Source of the DNA: Allohahella marinimesophila
GTDB lineage: Bacteria > Pseudomonadota > Gammaproteobacteria > Pseudomonadales > Oleiphilaceae
DNA length: 64,000 nucleotides
Direction: 5' to 3'
NCBI RefSeq assembly: GCF_039538005.1
Contig: NZ_BAABBO010000001.1
Coordinates: 930,001-994,000 of the forward strand
In this document: positions 1 to 8,617 of the stretch, piece by piece
How positions within the stretch are numbered: position 1 is the stretch's first letter
Layout: each line of letters begins with the position of its first letter
The notes under the pieces: generated by a model
Database searches by the model: none
What the model was told of the DNA's origin: nothing
The model's input: only the letters and a program-made list of their open reading frames with translations
Translations under genes and position numbers: made by a program

Positions 1-2
1 GC

Positions 3-164
3 AAGAAGAGTCGTGCGATGCGCGGCATGAGACGTTCGCATGACGCACTTTCTGCGCCTGCGCTGTCTACCGATCCGACTACTGGTGAGCGTCATCGTCG
101 TCACCACATCACGGCCGACGGTTTTTACCGTGGCAAAAAGGTTATCGAGACTGAGCAGGAGTAA
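3..164 (+). CDS. rpmF: 50S ribosomal protein L32, C-terminal part
   Basis: The first 162 bases read in frame as the C-terminal 53 residues of ribosomal protein L32: a basic KKSRAMRGMRRSHDAL segment followed by the GERHRRHH and GFYRGKKV motifs typical of bacterial L32. The start codon lies before the window. L32 is a small structural protein of the large subunit. Its position 37 bases before plsX on the same strand is the usual rpmF-plsX arrangement in proteobacteria, where the two are commonly co-transcribed. The product identity is clear; only the N-terminus is missing. Confidence 0.95.
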   Translation, partial: KKSRAMRGMRRSHDALSAPALSTDPTTGERHRRHHITADGFYRGKKVIETEQE

Positions 165-201
165 GCTGACCAGTCAGGCCTGCTGAGAAGGCAGCCCCAC
201 A

Positions 202-1245
202 ATGGCTGCGAACTGCACGATCGCCGTCGATGCAATGGGCGGTGATCGAGGAGCCGGGGTTGTTTTTCAAGCTATTACCGATGTGCTTGAGACCGATCCC
301 GCCCTCAGAATTATCGTCTTCCAGAAAGAGACCGTGTCTGGGCCTTCAATTTCCCCCGTTGTCTCTGATTCCAGTTTCAAGTCCATGATTGCCTCCGGTC
401 GACTCGAGATCAGGCACTCTTCAAGTGTGGTCGACAAGTCCGACAAGCCTACCTACGCCTACAAGCACCGTGCCGACAGCAGCATGGCCGACGCTCTTCG
501 CTGTGTAGCTGAGCGTGAAGCGCAGGCATGCGTAACGCCGGGCAACACTGGAGCCTTGCTCGTATTCGCCAAGGCCCTCGTCGGTACGCATACCAGCATC
601 GAGCGACCAGCATTCATCAAGCGGCTTCAGCTAGGATCGAATATCTCCTATGTCCTCGATCTTGGTGCCAATGTCGACTGTCGCGGGGAGAGGCTGTTTC
701 AATTTGCAGTCATGGGCTCTGCGCTCGTATCGGCCTTGCATGATATTGAAAGACCCCAAATAGCCTTGCTGAATATCGGCTCCGAAGACATCAAGGGGAA
801 CGAGCAGGTTCGGCTGGCTGCCCGGTTGATCGAGGAAGCAAAGTGGCTGAATTATCGTGGCTTTGTGGAAGGCGGAGCGCTGTTCAATTCGGATGCCAAT
901 GTGATTGTCTGTGACGGCTTCGTCGGTAATGCGGCGCTCAAGGCCGGGGAGGAGGTCGCGCGGCAGATTCTGAAGCAGTTCGATGTGATGCTGAGCGGTC
1001 ACTGGTGGTCATTCTTTGTCAGGCGCCTGTCACGACCGCTGTTTGCCCGAATCCGCCGTGGCATCGATCCTGATCACAATAATGGGGCCTCGCTTGTGGG
1101 GTTATTGGGCACGGTCGTCAAGAGCCACGGCAATGCGGATCGACGGGGCTTTGCAGCTGCGCTGCGACAGGCGGCCTCTGAAGCTCGTTCAGAAGTCGCG
1201 CTCAGAGTCTGCCGCGAGCTTGATAGCATTGCTTTTAATGCTTAA
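202..1245 (+). CDS. plsX: Phosphate acyltransferase PlsX
   Basis: The 347-residue protein has the family's opening signature IAVDAMGGD and the glycine-rich segment around TPGNTGALL. Family length is about 330-350, so it is complete. PlsX converts acyl-ACP and phosphate to acyl-phosphate, the acyl donor for PlsY, at the cytoplasmic membrane face. It opens the fatty acid gene run here, but is followed directly by fabD rather than by fabH. A purine-rich AAGG lies 11 bases before the ATG. A PlsB-type acyltransferase is also encoded in this window (43757-46249), so the cell appears able to make lysophosphatidate by both routes, if plsY exists elsewhere. Confidence 0.96.
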   Translation: MAANCTIAVDAMGGDRGAGVVFQAITDVLETDPALRIIVFQKETVSGPSISPVVSDSSFKSMIASGRLEIRHSSSVVDKSDKPTYAYKHRADSSMADALRCVAEREAQACVTPGNTGALLVFAKALVGTHTSIERPAFIKRLQLGSNISYVLDLGANVDCRGERLFQFAVMGSALVSALHDIERPQIALLNIGSEDIKGNEQVRLAARLIEEAKWLNYRGFVEGGALFNSDANVIVCDGFVGNAALKAGEEVARQILKQFDVMLSGHWWSFFVRRLSRPLFARIRRGIDPDHNNGASLVGLLGTVVKSHGNADRRGFAAALRQAASEARSEVALRVCRELDSIAFNA

Positions 1246-1292
1246 TGTAGGCGCCTTCCCAAAGTGATTCACCATATACAAGGTAACACTGC

Positions 1293-2270
1293 ATGAGCTA
1301 CGCGCTTGTCTTTCCCGGACAGGGTGCTCAGTCGATTGGCATGCTTCAGCCACTCGCCGAGCTGAGTCCCATCATTGCTGAAACCTATGCGGAGGCCTCT
1401 GAGGCGCTTGGCTATGACTTGTGGACCGTGGTCTGCGATGGTCCCGAGTCTAAACTCAATGCTACCGAGTTCACTCAACCAGCCATTCTGGTGGGCAGTA
1501 TTGCTGTGTACAGAATGCTCGAAAGCAGACAATTCGAAGTCGAAGGATTTAGTGGCGACGCACCAGTGGCCGTGGCGGGACATAGTCTCGGCGAATACTC
1601 CGCCCTCTGTGCGGCAGGCTCTCTTTCTCTCGGAGAGGCGGCACGCCTCGTAGCCGAGCGCGGTCGTCTCATGCAGACTGCAGTCACAGGTATGGATACC
1701 GCGATGGCTGCCGTGTTGGGTCTGGACGATCAGGATGTCATCAACGTCTGTGAACATATTTCGCAGACCATGGGGGCAAGGGAGCTGGTGGCGGCGGTGA
1801 ATTTCAATTGTCCGGGTCAGGTCGTCATTGCTGGCACCAGTAAGGCCGTTGCCCGTGCCTCCGAACAACTGAAGGGAGAAGGGGCGAAGCGAATCATTTC
1901 GATACCAGTCAGTGTTCCAAGTCATTGTGCGCTGATGAAATCAGCGGCTGACCAATTGGCCGAGGCTATTGAGACGTCCGTCAGGCAGGCGCCAATAGTG
2001 CCGGTGATCCAGAATCTCGATGGTGATGTCGCGCATGAGCTTGCGGCGGTCAAAGACAAGCTGGTTCGCCAGCTCTATACACCGGTGCAATGGGTAACGA
2101 GCATGCAGTCGTTGCTGCGTTATAAGCCCTCGGCTGTGCTCGAGTGTGGGCCAGGGGCGGTATTGACCGGGCTGCTGAAGAAAATTGATCGCACGGTAGC
2201 GGTAAGGGCCTTGTCGCGCGCTTCGGAGTGGCGTATTGCAGGTGAAGCGAGTGTGGAGGCCAGCTCATGA
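1293..2270 (+). CDS. fabD: Malonyl-CoA:ACP transacylase FabD
   Basis: The 325-residue protein begins with the FPGQGAQ motif and carries the nucleophile in GHSLGEYSAL (Ser98) and the catalytic His211 in VPSHCALM, the hallmarks of malonyl-CoA:ACP transacylases. It loads malonyl groups from CoA onto ACP for type II fatty acid synthesis in the cytoplasm. It starts 47 bases after plsX with AAGGTAAC upstream of the ATG, and its stop overlaps the fabG start in the tetranucleotide ATGA, so the two are likely translationally coupled. Length is slightly above the roughly 310 residues of the E. coli enzyme, with an extra C-terminal tail. Confidence 0.96.
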   Translation: MSYALVFPGQGAQSIGMLQPLAELSPIIAETYAEASEALGYDLWTVVCDGPESKLNATEFTQPAILVGSIAVYRMLESRQFEVEGFSGDAPVAVAGHSLGEYSALCAAGSLSLGEAARLVAERGRLMQTAVTGMDTAMAAVLGLDDQDVINVCEHISQTMGARELVAAVNFNCPGQVVIAGTSKAVARASEQLKGEGAKRIISIPVSVPSHCALMKSAADQLAEAIETSVRQAPIVPVIQNLDGDVAHELAAVKDKLVRQLYTPVQWVTSMQSLLRYKPSAVLECGPGAVLTGLLKKIDRTVAVRALSRASEWRIAGEASVEASS

Positions 2271-3043
2271 CCGACAAAGACTCTGATAACAATGTCCCGA
2301 GCCGCACTGCATTGGTGACTGGGGCTTCCAGAGGGATCGGGGCCGCCATAGCAGCCGCTTTGGTGGATGCCGGCGTAATGGTGATCGGTACTGCCACCAC
2401 TGAAGCGGGCGCAGCAGTCATCTCGACGGCCTTGAAGAGCCGAGGGGGAGCGGCAGCGCAATCCTCGACGGGTATGGTGCTGGATGTCAGTGATGCCGCG
2501 AGTCTGGAACGTTTGACTGAGCGATTGCAGATAGACAAGACCGTCATCAATATTCTCGTCAATAATGCGGGTATCACGAAAGACAACCTGCTGATGCGAA
2601 TGAAGGATGAGGGCTGGGATAGCGTGATCGCGACCAACCTCAGCGGCGTATTCAAGCTCGCACGACATTTCAGCAAAGGCATGATGAAGCAGCGCTGGGG
2701 TCGCATAGTCAATATCAGTTCGGTTGTCGCAAGCATGGGCAATGCCGGTCAATCGAACTACGCGGCCTCCAAGGCCGGCGTGGAAGGATTGAGTCGAGCC
2801 ATGGCGAAGGAGCTGGGCTCCCGAAATATAACGGTTAATTCAGTGGCTCCAGGTTTCATCGAGACTGACATGACGGCCGATCTGAGTGCTGACCAGCGCG
2901 AGGCGATGCAAAACGCGACCTCACTCCAGCGTCTGGGTCAGCCCGAAGAAGTCGCTGCAATCGTGAGCTTCCTCTGCTCCGATGCTGCGGGCTATATCAC
3001 CGGCGAAACAATACATGTAAATGGTGGTCTGTATATGGGCTAG
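2267..3043 (+). CDS. fabG: 3-oxoacyl-ACP reductase FabG
   Basis: This short-chain dehydrogenase of 258 residues has the NAD(P)-binding GASRGIG motif near residue 20, NNAG near 100, and the catalytic Ser152, Tyr165 and Lys169 in the YAASK context. The C-terminal part, with IETDMT and GGLYMG, is FabG-like. It reduces 3-oxoacyl-ACP with NADPH in each elongation cycle. About 10 extra N-terminal residues precede the usual start. The ATG overlaps the fabD stop, and acpP follows 79 bases later, so operon context supports FabG rather than a generic SDR. Confidence 0.95.
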   Translation: MTDKDSDNNVPSRTALVTGASRGIGAAIAAALVDAGVMVIGTATTEAGAAVISTALKSRGGAAAQSSTGMVLDVSDAASLERLTERLQIDKTVINILVNNAGITKDNLLMRMKDEGWDSVIATNLSGVFKLARHFSKGMMKQRWGRIVNISSVVASMGNAGQSNYAASKAGVEGLSRAMAKELGSRNITVNSVAPGFIETDMTADLSADQREAMQNATSLQRLGQPEEVAAIVSFLCSDAAGYITGETIHVNGGLYMG

Positions 3044-3104
3044 AGGCTTCGCCTCGGTCCTTTTTTGTTGTTACACTACGGCTCTGGCATTCGGAGCCGG
3101 TTTT
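3043..3104 (+). promoter_or_regulatory. Paired hairpins in the fabG-acpP gap
   Basis: Two potential stem-loops lie in the 79-base gap. The first has a 5-bp stem (GAGGC/GCCTC, 3043-3055) followed a few bases later by six T residues. The second has a 6-bp stem (CGGCTC/GAGCCG, 3079-3099) followed by GTTTT and ends about 10 bases before the acpP ribosome-binding region (GCGAGGAA). They look like a weak terminator or attenuator, or a processing or stabilising structure that could help produce the high AcpP level. The function is inferred only from base pairing. Confidence 0.4.
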
Positions 3105-3122
3105 AAATGAAGCGAGGAATAT

Positions 3123-3356
3123 ATGAGTACTGTTGAAGAACGCGTCAAGAAGATTGTTTGCGAACAACTGGGCGTGAAAGAGTCTGACGTGCAACTGACT
3201 TCCAAGTTCGTAGAAGATCTCGGTGCTGACTCGCTGGATACTGTCGAGCTGGTTATGGCGCTCGAGGAAGAATTCGAGACAGAGATTCCTGACGAGGAAG
3301 CTGAAAAGATTACCGCTGTTCAGGATGCCATCGATTACATCGTTTCGCATCAGTAG
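3123..3356 (+). CDS. acpP: Acyl carrier protein
   Basis: This 77-residue acidic protein carries the phosphopantetheine site GADSLDTVELVMALEEEF with Ser37, exactly as in canonical AcpP. It shuttles growing acyl chains between the Fab enzymes and donates them to PlsX, PlsB and lipid A enzymes. A strong GAGGAA ribosome-binding site precedes the ATG. The usual downstream partner fabF is absent: pabC follows instead, 81 bases later. The gap before acpP contains two small hairpins that may set its expression apart from fabG. Confidence 0.97.
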   Translation: MSTVEERVKKIVCEQLGVKESDVQLTSKFVEDLGADSLDTVELVMALEEEFETEIPDEEAEKITAVQDAIDYIVSHQ

Positions 3357-3437
3357 AACCTGATTGCTTCAGGGTAATGGAAGTGTCTGCTGGCGGCCTG
3401 GTCTGATAAACGACCTGCTGTCAGTATTTCCCATGCC

Positions 3438-4391
3438 TTGGTCGAATTCCCGGCTGGCGTCGATGCCGCTAACTGGTCACAGTTGAGCGGCGGCGTGATT
3501 TCAGAGCTGGATCGATGTTTCCGTTATGGGGACGGGCTTTTCGAAACCATACTTTTTGTTGATCAGGAGCCCGTGCTCTTTGATGAACATATCTCCCGAC
3601 TAAGGCGAGGCGCGCGGGCTCTGGCACTCAATTATAGTGTCGAGTCAGCGCCTCTGCTCGCGCGCTGCCGCGCAGTCATCCATGCTGATCAAAACTCTGA
3701 TGCCTCGCAAAATGTCGTTGTGCGGTTGCAGGTGTCCAGAGGCGAAGGTGGGCGCGGCTATGCGCCGCCGGTGCCACCTGCGCCGGTTCGCGAAGTCATT
3801 AGCTGTCACCTGCCGCCAAAAATTCCTTCAGTCCTGAAGCTTCGTATGCTCGACACCCGTTTGATGATCAGTCGTCTACTGTGCGGTATCAAGCACTGCA
3901 GTCGCCTTGAGCAGGTACTTGCTGCCAATGAGTTGCTGGTGACTAATGATGTTGACGGTGAGGACTGTTGGGAAGGCGTGATGCATGATGAGTTCGGCTT
4001 TCTGACCGAAGGCACTCGCAGCAATATTATCGTTGAAAGCAACGGGCGCTTGTTGACACCCCTGCTTGATCGCAGTGGATTGCGCAGCACCTTGCTGGAG
4101 GCCTTGGTCGCATTGGACGACAGAGACCCGGACAGTGTGCTTGCTACCCGAATGCGACTGGATCAATCAGGTGGCCTGCACATTCTTGATCCTGAGTACA
4201 ACAAAGCTTTCTTGCCTGTCGACCAACTGCCTGCTTCGGCCTGGACAAGTTGCGTGCTGGCAGGCATGGCGGTGTGCAACAGCGTTATGGGACTCAGAGC
4301 AGTGAATGCCCTGGCTGGGGTCGATTTGCCACTCAGTCCGAAGATTGCCCACCTTGCCGTACAGCTCAACAAGCGGCTGGGCTACGCCTGA
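3438..4391 (+). CDS. pabC: Aminodeoxychorismate lyase
   Basis: This class IV PLP-dependent aminotransferase fold enzyme of 317 residues has RYGDGLFETI near residue 30, the PLP lysine in GIKHCSRLEQ (Lys152) and EGTRSNI near 191. It releases 4-aminobenzoate and pyruvate from aminodeoxychorismate for folate synthesis. The location between acpP and mltG-tmk is the classical pabC position and separates it from D-amino-acid or branched-chain aminotransferases. The best start is a TTG at 3438; no ATG in this frame precedes the conserved N-terminus. An internal stretch (residues about 105-118) is proline-rich. It is longer than the 269-residue E. coli protein. Confidence 0.88.
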   Translation: MVEFPAGVDAANWSQLSGGVISELDRCFRYGDGLFETILFVDQEPVLFDEHISRLRRGARALALNYSVESAPLLARCRAVIHADQNSDASQNVVVRLQVSRGEGGRGYAPPVPPAPVREVISCHLPPKIPSVLKLRMLDTRLMISRLLCGIKHCSRLEQVLAANELLVTNDVDGEDCWEGVMHDEFGFLTEGTRSNIIVESNGRLLTPLLDRSGLRSTLLEALVALDDRDPDSVLATRMRLDQSGGLHILDPEYNKAFLPVDQLPASAWTSCVLAGMAVCNSVMGLRAVNALAGVDLPLSPKIAHLAVQLNKRLGYA

Positions 4392-4415
4392 TCGAAAATC
4401 GAACCGAGGTCCCTG

Positions 4416-5462
4416 ATGTTGAAACGTCTACTGAGAATCTCTGCGCTGCTGATGCTGCTGGCATTGGTGGCTGCGGGGGCCGCATGGTACTGGTTGCAGA
4501 GTGCGCTGGAAGAGAATGGGCCAGCGCGGGAGCCAGTTGAACTTGAGGTCAAACAGGGTTCAAGCCTTCGCGCAGTGGCGGGAACCCTTGCGGACGCCGG
4601 AGTCATCGAACATGACTGGCTCATGTACTACTGGGGCAGGTACAAGTCTTATGATCGCGGCATCAAGGCCGGTGAATACCGCTTTGAACCCGGCATGGTA
4701 CTGGAAGATGTGTTTGCCTTATTGCGCAGCGGCTCCAATGTGCAGTATCTATTTACAATTGTAGAAGGCTGGCGGACCAGTGAAATGCTCGCGGCGCTTG
4801 CCCTGCATGATCGAATCGAACACACGCTCAGCGCGCAGTCCGCAGTCGAGCTGGCCCAGGAGCTCGACTTCCCGGAAGCCAACGCCGAGGGCCTGTTTTT
4901 ACCGGAAACATATAGCTACCGTCGAGGAGAAACCGACCGGTCTTTGCTGGTTCGCGCAAACCAGGCCCTGCGACTGGTCCTCGATCAGCGTTGGGAAAAC
5001 CGCGCACCAGACCTGCCACTCAAAACGCCGTACGAAGCCTTGATATTGGCTTCACTTATCGAGAAGGAAACAGGTGTCGTCGAGGAACGTGAGCGCATCG
5101 CTGGTGTCTTCACGACCCGGTTGAAAAAGGGCATGCGACTGCAGACGGATCCGACAGTGATCTATGGTATTGGAGAAACGTACGACGGTAATATCACCCG
5201 CAAGCATTTGCAGACGATGTCGCCCTACAACACCTATCTCATCAGGGGTCTACCACCCACACCAATTGCGCTGCCAGGTGCTGCAGCCATTTCAGCGGCT
5301 ACGCAGCCAGATGAAACGGGTGAGCTGTTTTTCGTTGCGCGTGGCGATGGCTCGCATAAATTCTCGAAAACCTATGCTGAGCACAATAAGGCTGTGAAAG
5401 AGTTTCAGTTGCAACGACGTGACGACTATCGTTCGGCGCCAGCCCCCCGTGTGGAGAACTAG
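4416..5462 (+). CDS. mltG: Endolytic murein transglycosylase MltG
   Basis: This 348-residue YceG-family protein has one N-terminal membrane anchor (residues about 5-27), a LysM-like segment, and the catalytic glutamate (Glu216) in LASLIEKETG, with QTDPTVIYG and PYNTYLIRGLPPTPI further on. It cleaves nascent glycan strands in the periplasm and is thought to set strand termination. It sits between pabC and tmk, as in E. coli. The start ATG lies 24 bases after pabC. The end is two bases from the tmk start, so the two genes are tightly linked. Confidence 0.94.
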   Translation: MLKRLLRISALLMLLALVAAGAAWYWLQSALEENGPAREPVELEVKQGSSLRAVAGTLADAGVIEHDWLMYYWGRYKSYDRGIKAGEYRFEPGMVLEDVFALLRSGSNVQYLFTIVEGWRTSEMLAALALHDRIEHTLSAQSAVELAQELDFPEANAEGLFLPETYSYRRGETDRSLLVRANQALRLVLDQRWENRAPDLPLKTPYEALILASLIEKETGVVEERERIAGVFTTRLKKGMRLQTDPTVIYGIGETYDGNITRKHLQTMSPYNTYLIRGLPPTPIALPGAAAISAATQPDETGELFFVARGDGSHKFSKTYAEHNKAVKEFQLQRRDDYRSAPAPRVEN

Positions 5463-5464
5463 CT

Positions 5465-6133
5465 TTGGGTCTGCATGATAAGACGGCCTTCAACGCCGGA
5501 GGCCGGAAAGGTCTTTTCGTCACTATTGAAGGCACTGAAGGCGCCGGGAAAAGCACCAACCAGCGCTTCATAGCTGAATTACTCGGCACACATGGTCAGG
5601 TCGAGCAAACTCGTGAGCCGGGTGGAACAAGCCTGGGTGAGGAGCTCAGGTCTCTCCTGCTGCAGGTGCGCCCAGACACTTTTAGATTCAGTGCCATGGC
5701 CGAACTGCTGATGATATTTGCAGCCAGGGCTCAGCATGTGGAAGAAAAGATTCTTCCGGCGCTTGAGGCTGGGGTGCACGTGGTTAGCGATCGCTTCACC
5801 GACGCGACTTACGCCTATCAGGGGGCGGCGCGCGGGCTGGATCTGGCGGTTATTCGCCAGCTTGAAATCAGCTGTATCAACGATCTTCAGCCTGATCTCA
5901 CGGTTTTCCTAAAGGTCGACGCCGCCACCGGCCTGGAAAGGGTGCAGGCAAGGGGCGCAAGGGATCGCTTCGAGCAGGAGAAAATAAGCTTTTTCGAGTC
6001 TGTTCAGCAGGGCTACCTGCGTCGTGCTGAGCAGTTCCCGGGACGCTTTATCATCATCGATGCAAATCAGTCCCTGGCCAAGGTACAGAGCTCAATAGCC
6101 GAGGCTATCGAACGAGTGCTCGGTCAGTCCTAA
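5465..6133 (+). CDS. tmk: Thymidylate kinase
   Basis: The protein has the P-loop EGTEGAGKST (residues 22-31), the DR motif in VVSDRFTDATYAYQG and a LID-type segment, all typical of bacterial dTMP kinases of about 210-220 residues. It phosphorylates dTMP to dTDP. The start is a TTG at 5465, two bases after the mltG stop, with GGAG eight bases upstream inside mltG. In many proteobacteria holB follows tmk; here the next gene is a convergent chemoreceptor whose stop overlaps the tmk stop by four bases, so the operon ends here. Confidence 0.94.
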   Translation: MGLHDKTAFNAGGRKGLFVTIEGTEGAGKSTNQRFIAELLGTHGQVEQTREPGGTSLGEELRSLLLQVRPDTFRFSAMAELLMIFAARAQHVEEKILPALEAGVHVVSDRFTDATYAYQGAARGLDLAVIRQLEISCINDLQPDLTVFLKVDAATGLERVQARGARDRFEQEKISFFESVQQGYLRRAEQFPGRFIIIDANQSLAKVQSSIAEAIERVLGQS

Positions 6134-8457
6134 CACTTGTATTGTCCAATGATGGTACGGATCTCTTCAGCCTGTGCGCTGAGGGCGTGTGAGGCGTTGT
6201 GAAGCGTTTCGGATCCGGTTTTGTTCGTTACGGCCGCATCGACAATGGCTATGATGGATTTGTTCATATCCTGGGTAACATACTGCTGTTCATGCACCGC
6301 CTGCGCAATTTGAGTGCTGGCATCACTGATGGCGAGCACGTTGGACTGGATGGTCTCGAAGGTCTGATGAACACAAGCCATCTTGTCCACACTGTCTTCC
6401 GATACCGATTTGCTCTTCGCTACGATCTCCACGGCATCGGTAGCGCCAGACTGCAAACGTGTAACGATGTCATGAATCTGAAGGGTGGAGTCCTGGGTCC
6501 GCTTGGCCAGGTTGCGAACCTCATCCGCGACGACGGCGAATCCTCGTCCGGTATCACCAGCTCTGGCGGCTTCGATAGCAGCATTCAGTGCCAGCAGATT
6601 GGTCTGTTCGGCGATGTCTTCGATCACCTGTAAAACCTTTCCGACCTGGAGACTGTCATGCTTGAGTGCATCAATTGACTCACCAGCAGTGGTGACGGCT
6701 TTGGCAAGTTTCAGAATTGTCTGCTGACAATCCCCAACAATCTTTCGTCCTGCTACAATTTCGGTGGAAGTTTCGCGCGCCGTTTCCGCAGCCCCGGTAG
6801 CACTGCGCGAAATTTCATCCACTGATGCCGCCAGTTCAGTGAGGGCCGGAGCTAGTTGGTCGGTCTGCATATGCTGTAAATCGATGGAAGTATTGGTGTC
6901 AGTAGAGATTCCCTCCAGCTGCGTTGCGGCAATGGCGATTTCGGAGGACCCCTGCCCAAATTCTGAGACCATGTTCTGCAGGCGCTCCAGAAACCTGTTG
7001 AATGCCTGGGCCAAGGTACCGATTTCGTCCTTCGACTCAACAGGCATCCGTCTGGTCAGATCAGCTTCGCCACTAGCGATATCCTCCATCATGCCGGCAG
7101 CCCGTGCAATCGGGCGACTGATCAACCTGGCAGCAACCCAGCCGGTGGCGGTGCCTAGCAGGGCAACCAGTAATGAGAGCAGCGCTATGCCCCAGATCAG
7201 GTTTTGCCTTATCACTTCCACCGGGGCGAAGGCTTCTGCAGCCTCTATTTCACTCAAGAGGGCGAAAGTAAGCCCCTGGATCTCGAGTGGTCGATAAGCG
7301 GAAATGACTTCTTCATCTCGATAGTCCCGGTATCTCGCAATACCACTCTCTCCAGACAGTGCTGCGATTGCGCCATCGCTGCTCACCGTCTGCAAGCCAA
7401 TCCCTGTGTTCAGTTTCTCCATTCTTGCCAGGGTGGCAGCGTCCGTATTCAACGCGCGCATGAGCTCGAGATAGCCCTCGGGATCTGTCGTCTGAAAGCG
7501 ACTCTGGCTCCGGAGAGTCTGGTCCGGTCCGACCAGATAGGTCTCACCCGTTGCACCATAACCAGCCTCTTCCCACTTGGCGTGATGGGTCATGACTGCA
7601 TTGATTCGATCGATCGGCAACTGCATGACCAAAACACCGATCTTGCTATCCTCCCGATATATGGGGGAGGCGATAAAAGCTGCCGGTGCTTCAAAGGAAG
7701 GGTAATAGGGGGCAAAATCAGTCAGAACGCTGTCATTTGCACTCTGTAACTGGTTGGCCGCACGGAAGGCTTGTCCAAGTCCGGAATTGGCATAGGGTCC
7801 ATCGAGAAGAGACGTCGCGTAGTCTAGCTCCTTGAATACTGAATAGACGACATGACCAGTTTTACTGTCTACCAGGAAGATGTCGTAGTAGCCAAAGGCT
7901 TGAAGGTAATTGCGAAAGGAAGGGTGATATCGGCGGTGCGCTTCGTTATAGCGTCCTGGCCGCGTGTCAGCTACGAGACCGTCTTTTTCACCCAGTACCA
8001 TGGGGTTCGAGCTGATATAGGCATACTGCAGTGCAACGCTTTCGTCAGATAGTCGCGGAATGAAATCAACCGCCTTCCTGGCATCCTGGGTATTGATGCT
8101 GGCGTATTTCGCCTGAAATTCATTGGTATAGTAGCGGCGAAGACTCGCTTCCTGTTCTTCTCGTGTGACATTGAGCACGTCAGGGAAGCTCTGGAAGGTA
8201 TTGCTGAACTGCGTCATGGCTTCCACGATTGAAATGTCAGCAGACAACGCTTCGACCTGAGCCTTCATGGTGGCGAAATAATCGGAAATATTATTGGCAA
8301 CGCCGGACGCTGAGGTTGTGAGTTGTTTCCCTGCAACGGTCTCTATTTCCTCCCTCGCATCCTTGATGGCAATGTAAGTACTCAATCCACCGACAGTGAC
8401 TACAGAAGTAAGAACGAGCAGGAATGCACCCAAACTGAGCTTCGACTGGATATTCAT
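6130..8457 (-). CDS. Methyl-accepting chemotaxis protein with periplasmic dCache-type sensor
   Basis: This 775-residue receptor has an N-terminal membrane helix (about 8-28), a periplasmic region of roughly 390 residues with the double-Cache layout (YNEAHRRYHPSFRNYL, GETYLVGPD), a second helix (about 425-450), a HAMP domain, and a signalling domain with the conserved hairpin tip IAEQTNLLALNAAIEAARAG and RGFAVVADEVR. It should relay ligand binding to CheA/CheW, controlling flagellar or twitching motility. Ligands of dCache receptors are often amino acids or organic acids, but the ligand here is unknown. There is no C-terminal CheR-binding pentapeptide; the protein ends GQYKC. No che genes lie nearby. 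It is convergent with tmk. Confidence 0.93.
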   Translation of the reverse strand: MNIQSKLSLGAFLLVLTSVVTVGGLSTYIAIKDAREEIETVAGKQLTTSASGVANNISDYFATMKAQVEALSADISIVEAMTQFSNTFQSFPDVLNVTREEQEASLRRYYTNEFQAKYASINTQDARKAVDFIPRLSDESVALQYAYISSNPMVLGEKDGLVADTRPGRYNEAHRRYHPSFRNYLQAFGYYDIFLVDSKTGHVVYSVFKELDYATSLLDGPYANSGLGQAFRAANQLQSANDSVLTDFAPYYPSFEAPAAFIASPIYREDSKIGVLVMQLPIDRINAVMTHHAKWEEAGYGATGETYLVGPDQTLRSQSRFQTTDPEGYLELMRALNTDAATLARMEKLNTGIGLQTVSSDGAIAALSGESGIARYRDYRDEEVISAYRPLEIQGLTFALLSEIEAAEAFAPVEVIRQNLIWGIALLSLLVALLGTATGWVAARLISRPIARAAGMMEDIASGEADLTRRMPVESKDEIGTLAQAFNRFLERLQNMVSEFGQGSSEIAIAATQLEGISTDTNTSIDLQHMQTDQLAPALTELAASVDEISRSATGAAETARETSTEIVAGRKIVGDCQQTILKLAKAVTTAGESIDALKHDSLQVGKVLQVIEDIAEQTNLLALNAAIEAARAGDTGRGFAVVADEVRNLAKRTQDSTLQIHDIVTRLQSGATDAVEIVAKSKSVSEDSVDKMACVHQTFETIQSNVLAISDASTQIAQAVHEQQYVTQDMNKSIIAIVDAAVTNKTGSETLHNASHALSAQAEEIRTIIGQYKC

Positions 8458-8536
8458 ACGGACTTACCGCCGAAAAAGTAAAATAGATTAAGTATTGAGC
8501 TTAGTGCAGCGGCGGGTTTTGAATAGCAGAGCTAGC

Positions 8537-8564
8537 AAAAAAAACCGGGCGCGCGGCCCGGTTT
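8537..8564 (-). terminator. Rho-independent terminator after acnB
   Basis: A perfect 9-bp stem (AAACCGGGC at 8542-8550 pairing with 8556-8564) with a 5-base GCGCG loop is followed on the minus strand by a run of eight T (8537-8544 read as A on the plus strand). This is a strong intrinsic terminator 54 bases after the acnB stop. It separates acnB from the downstream chemoreceptor gene. Confidence 0.9.
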
Positions 8565-8617
8565 GATTCGATCGAAAGTTTGTGTGAGCCCTCTGGAAAG
8601 AAGGCTCCGCAGCTGAC

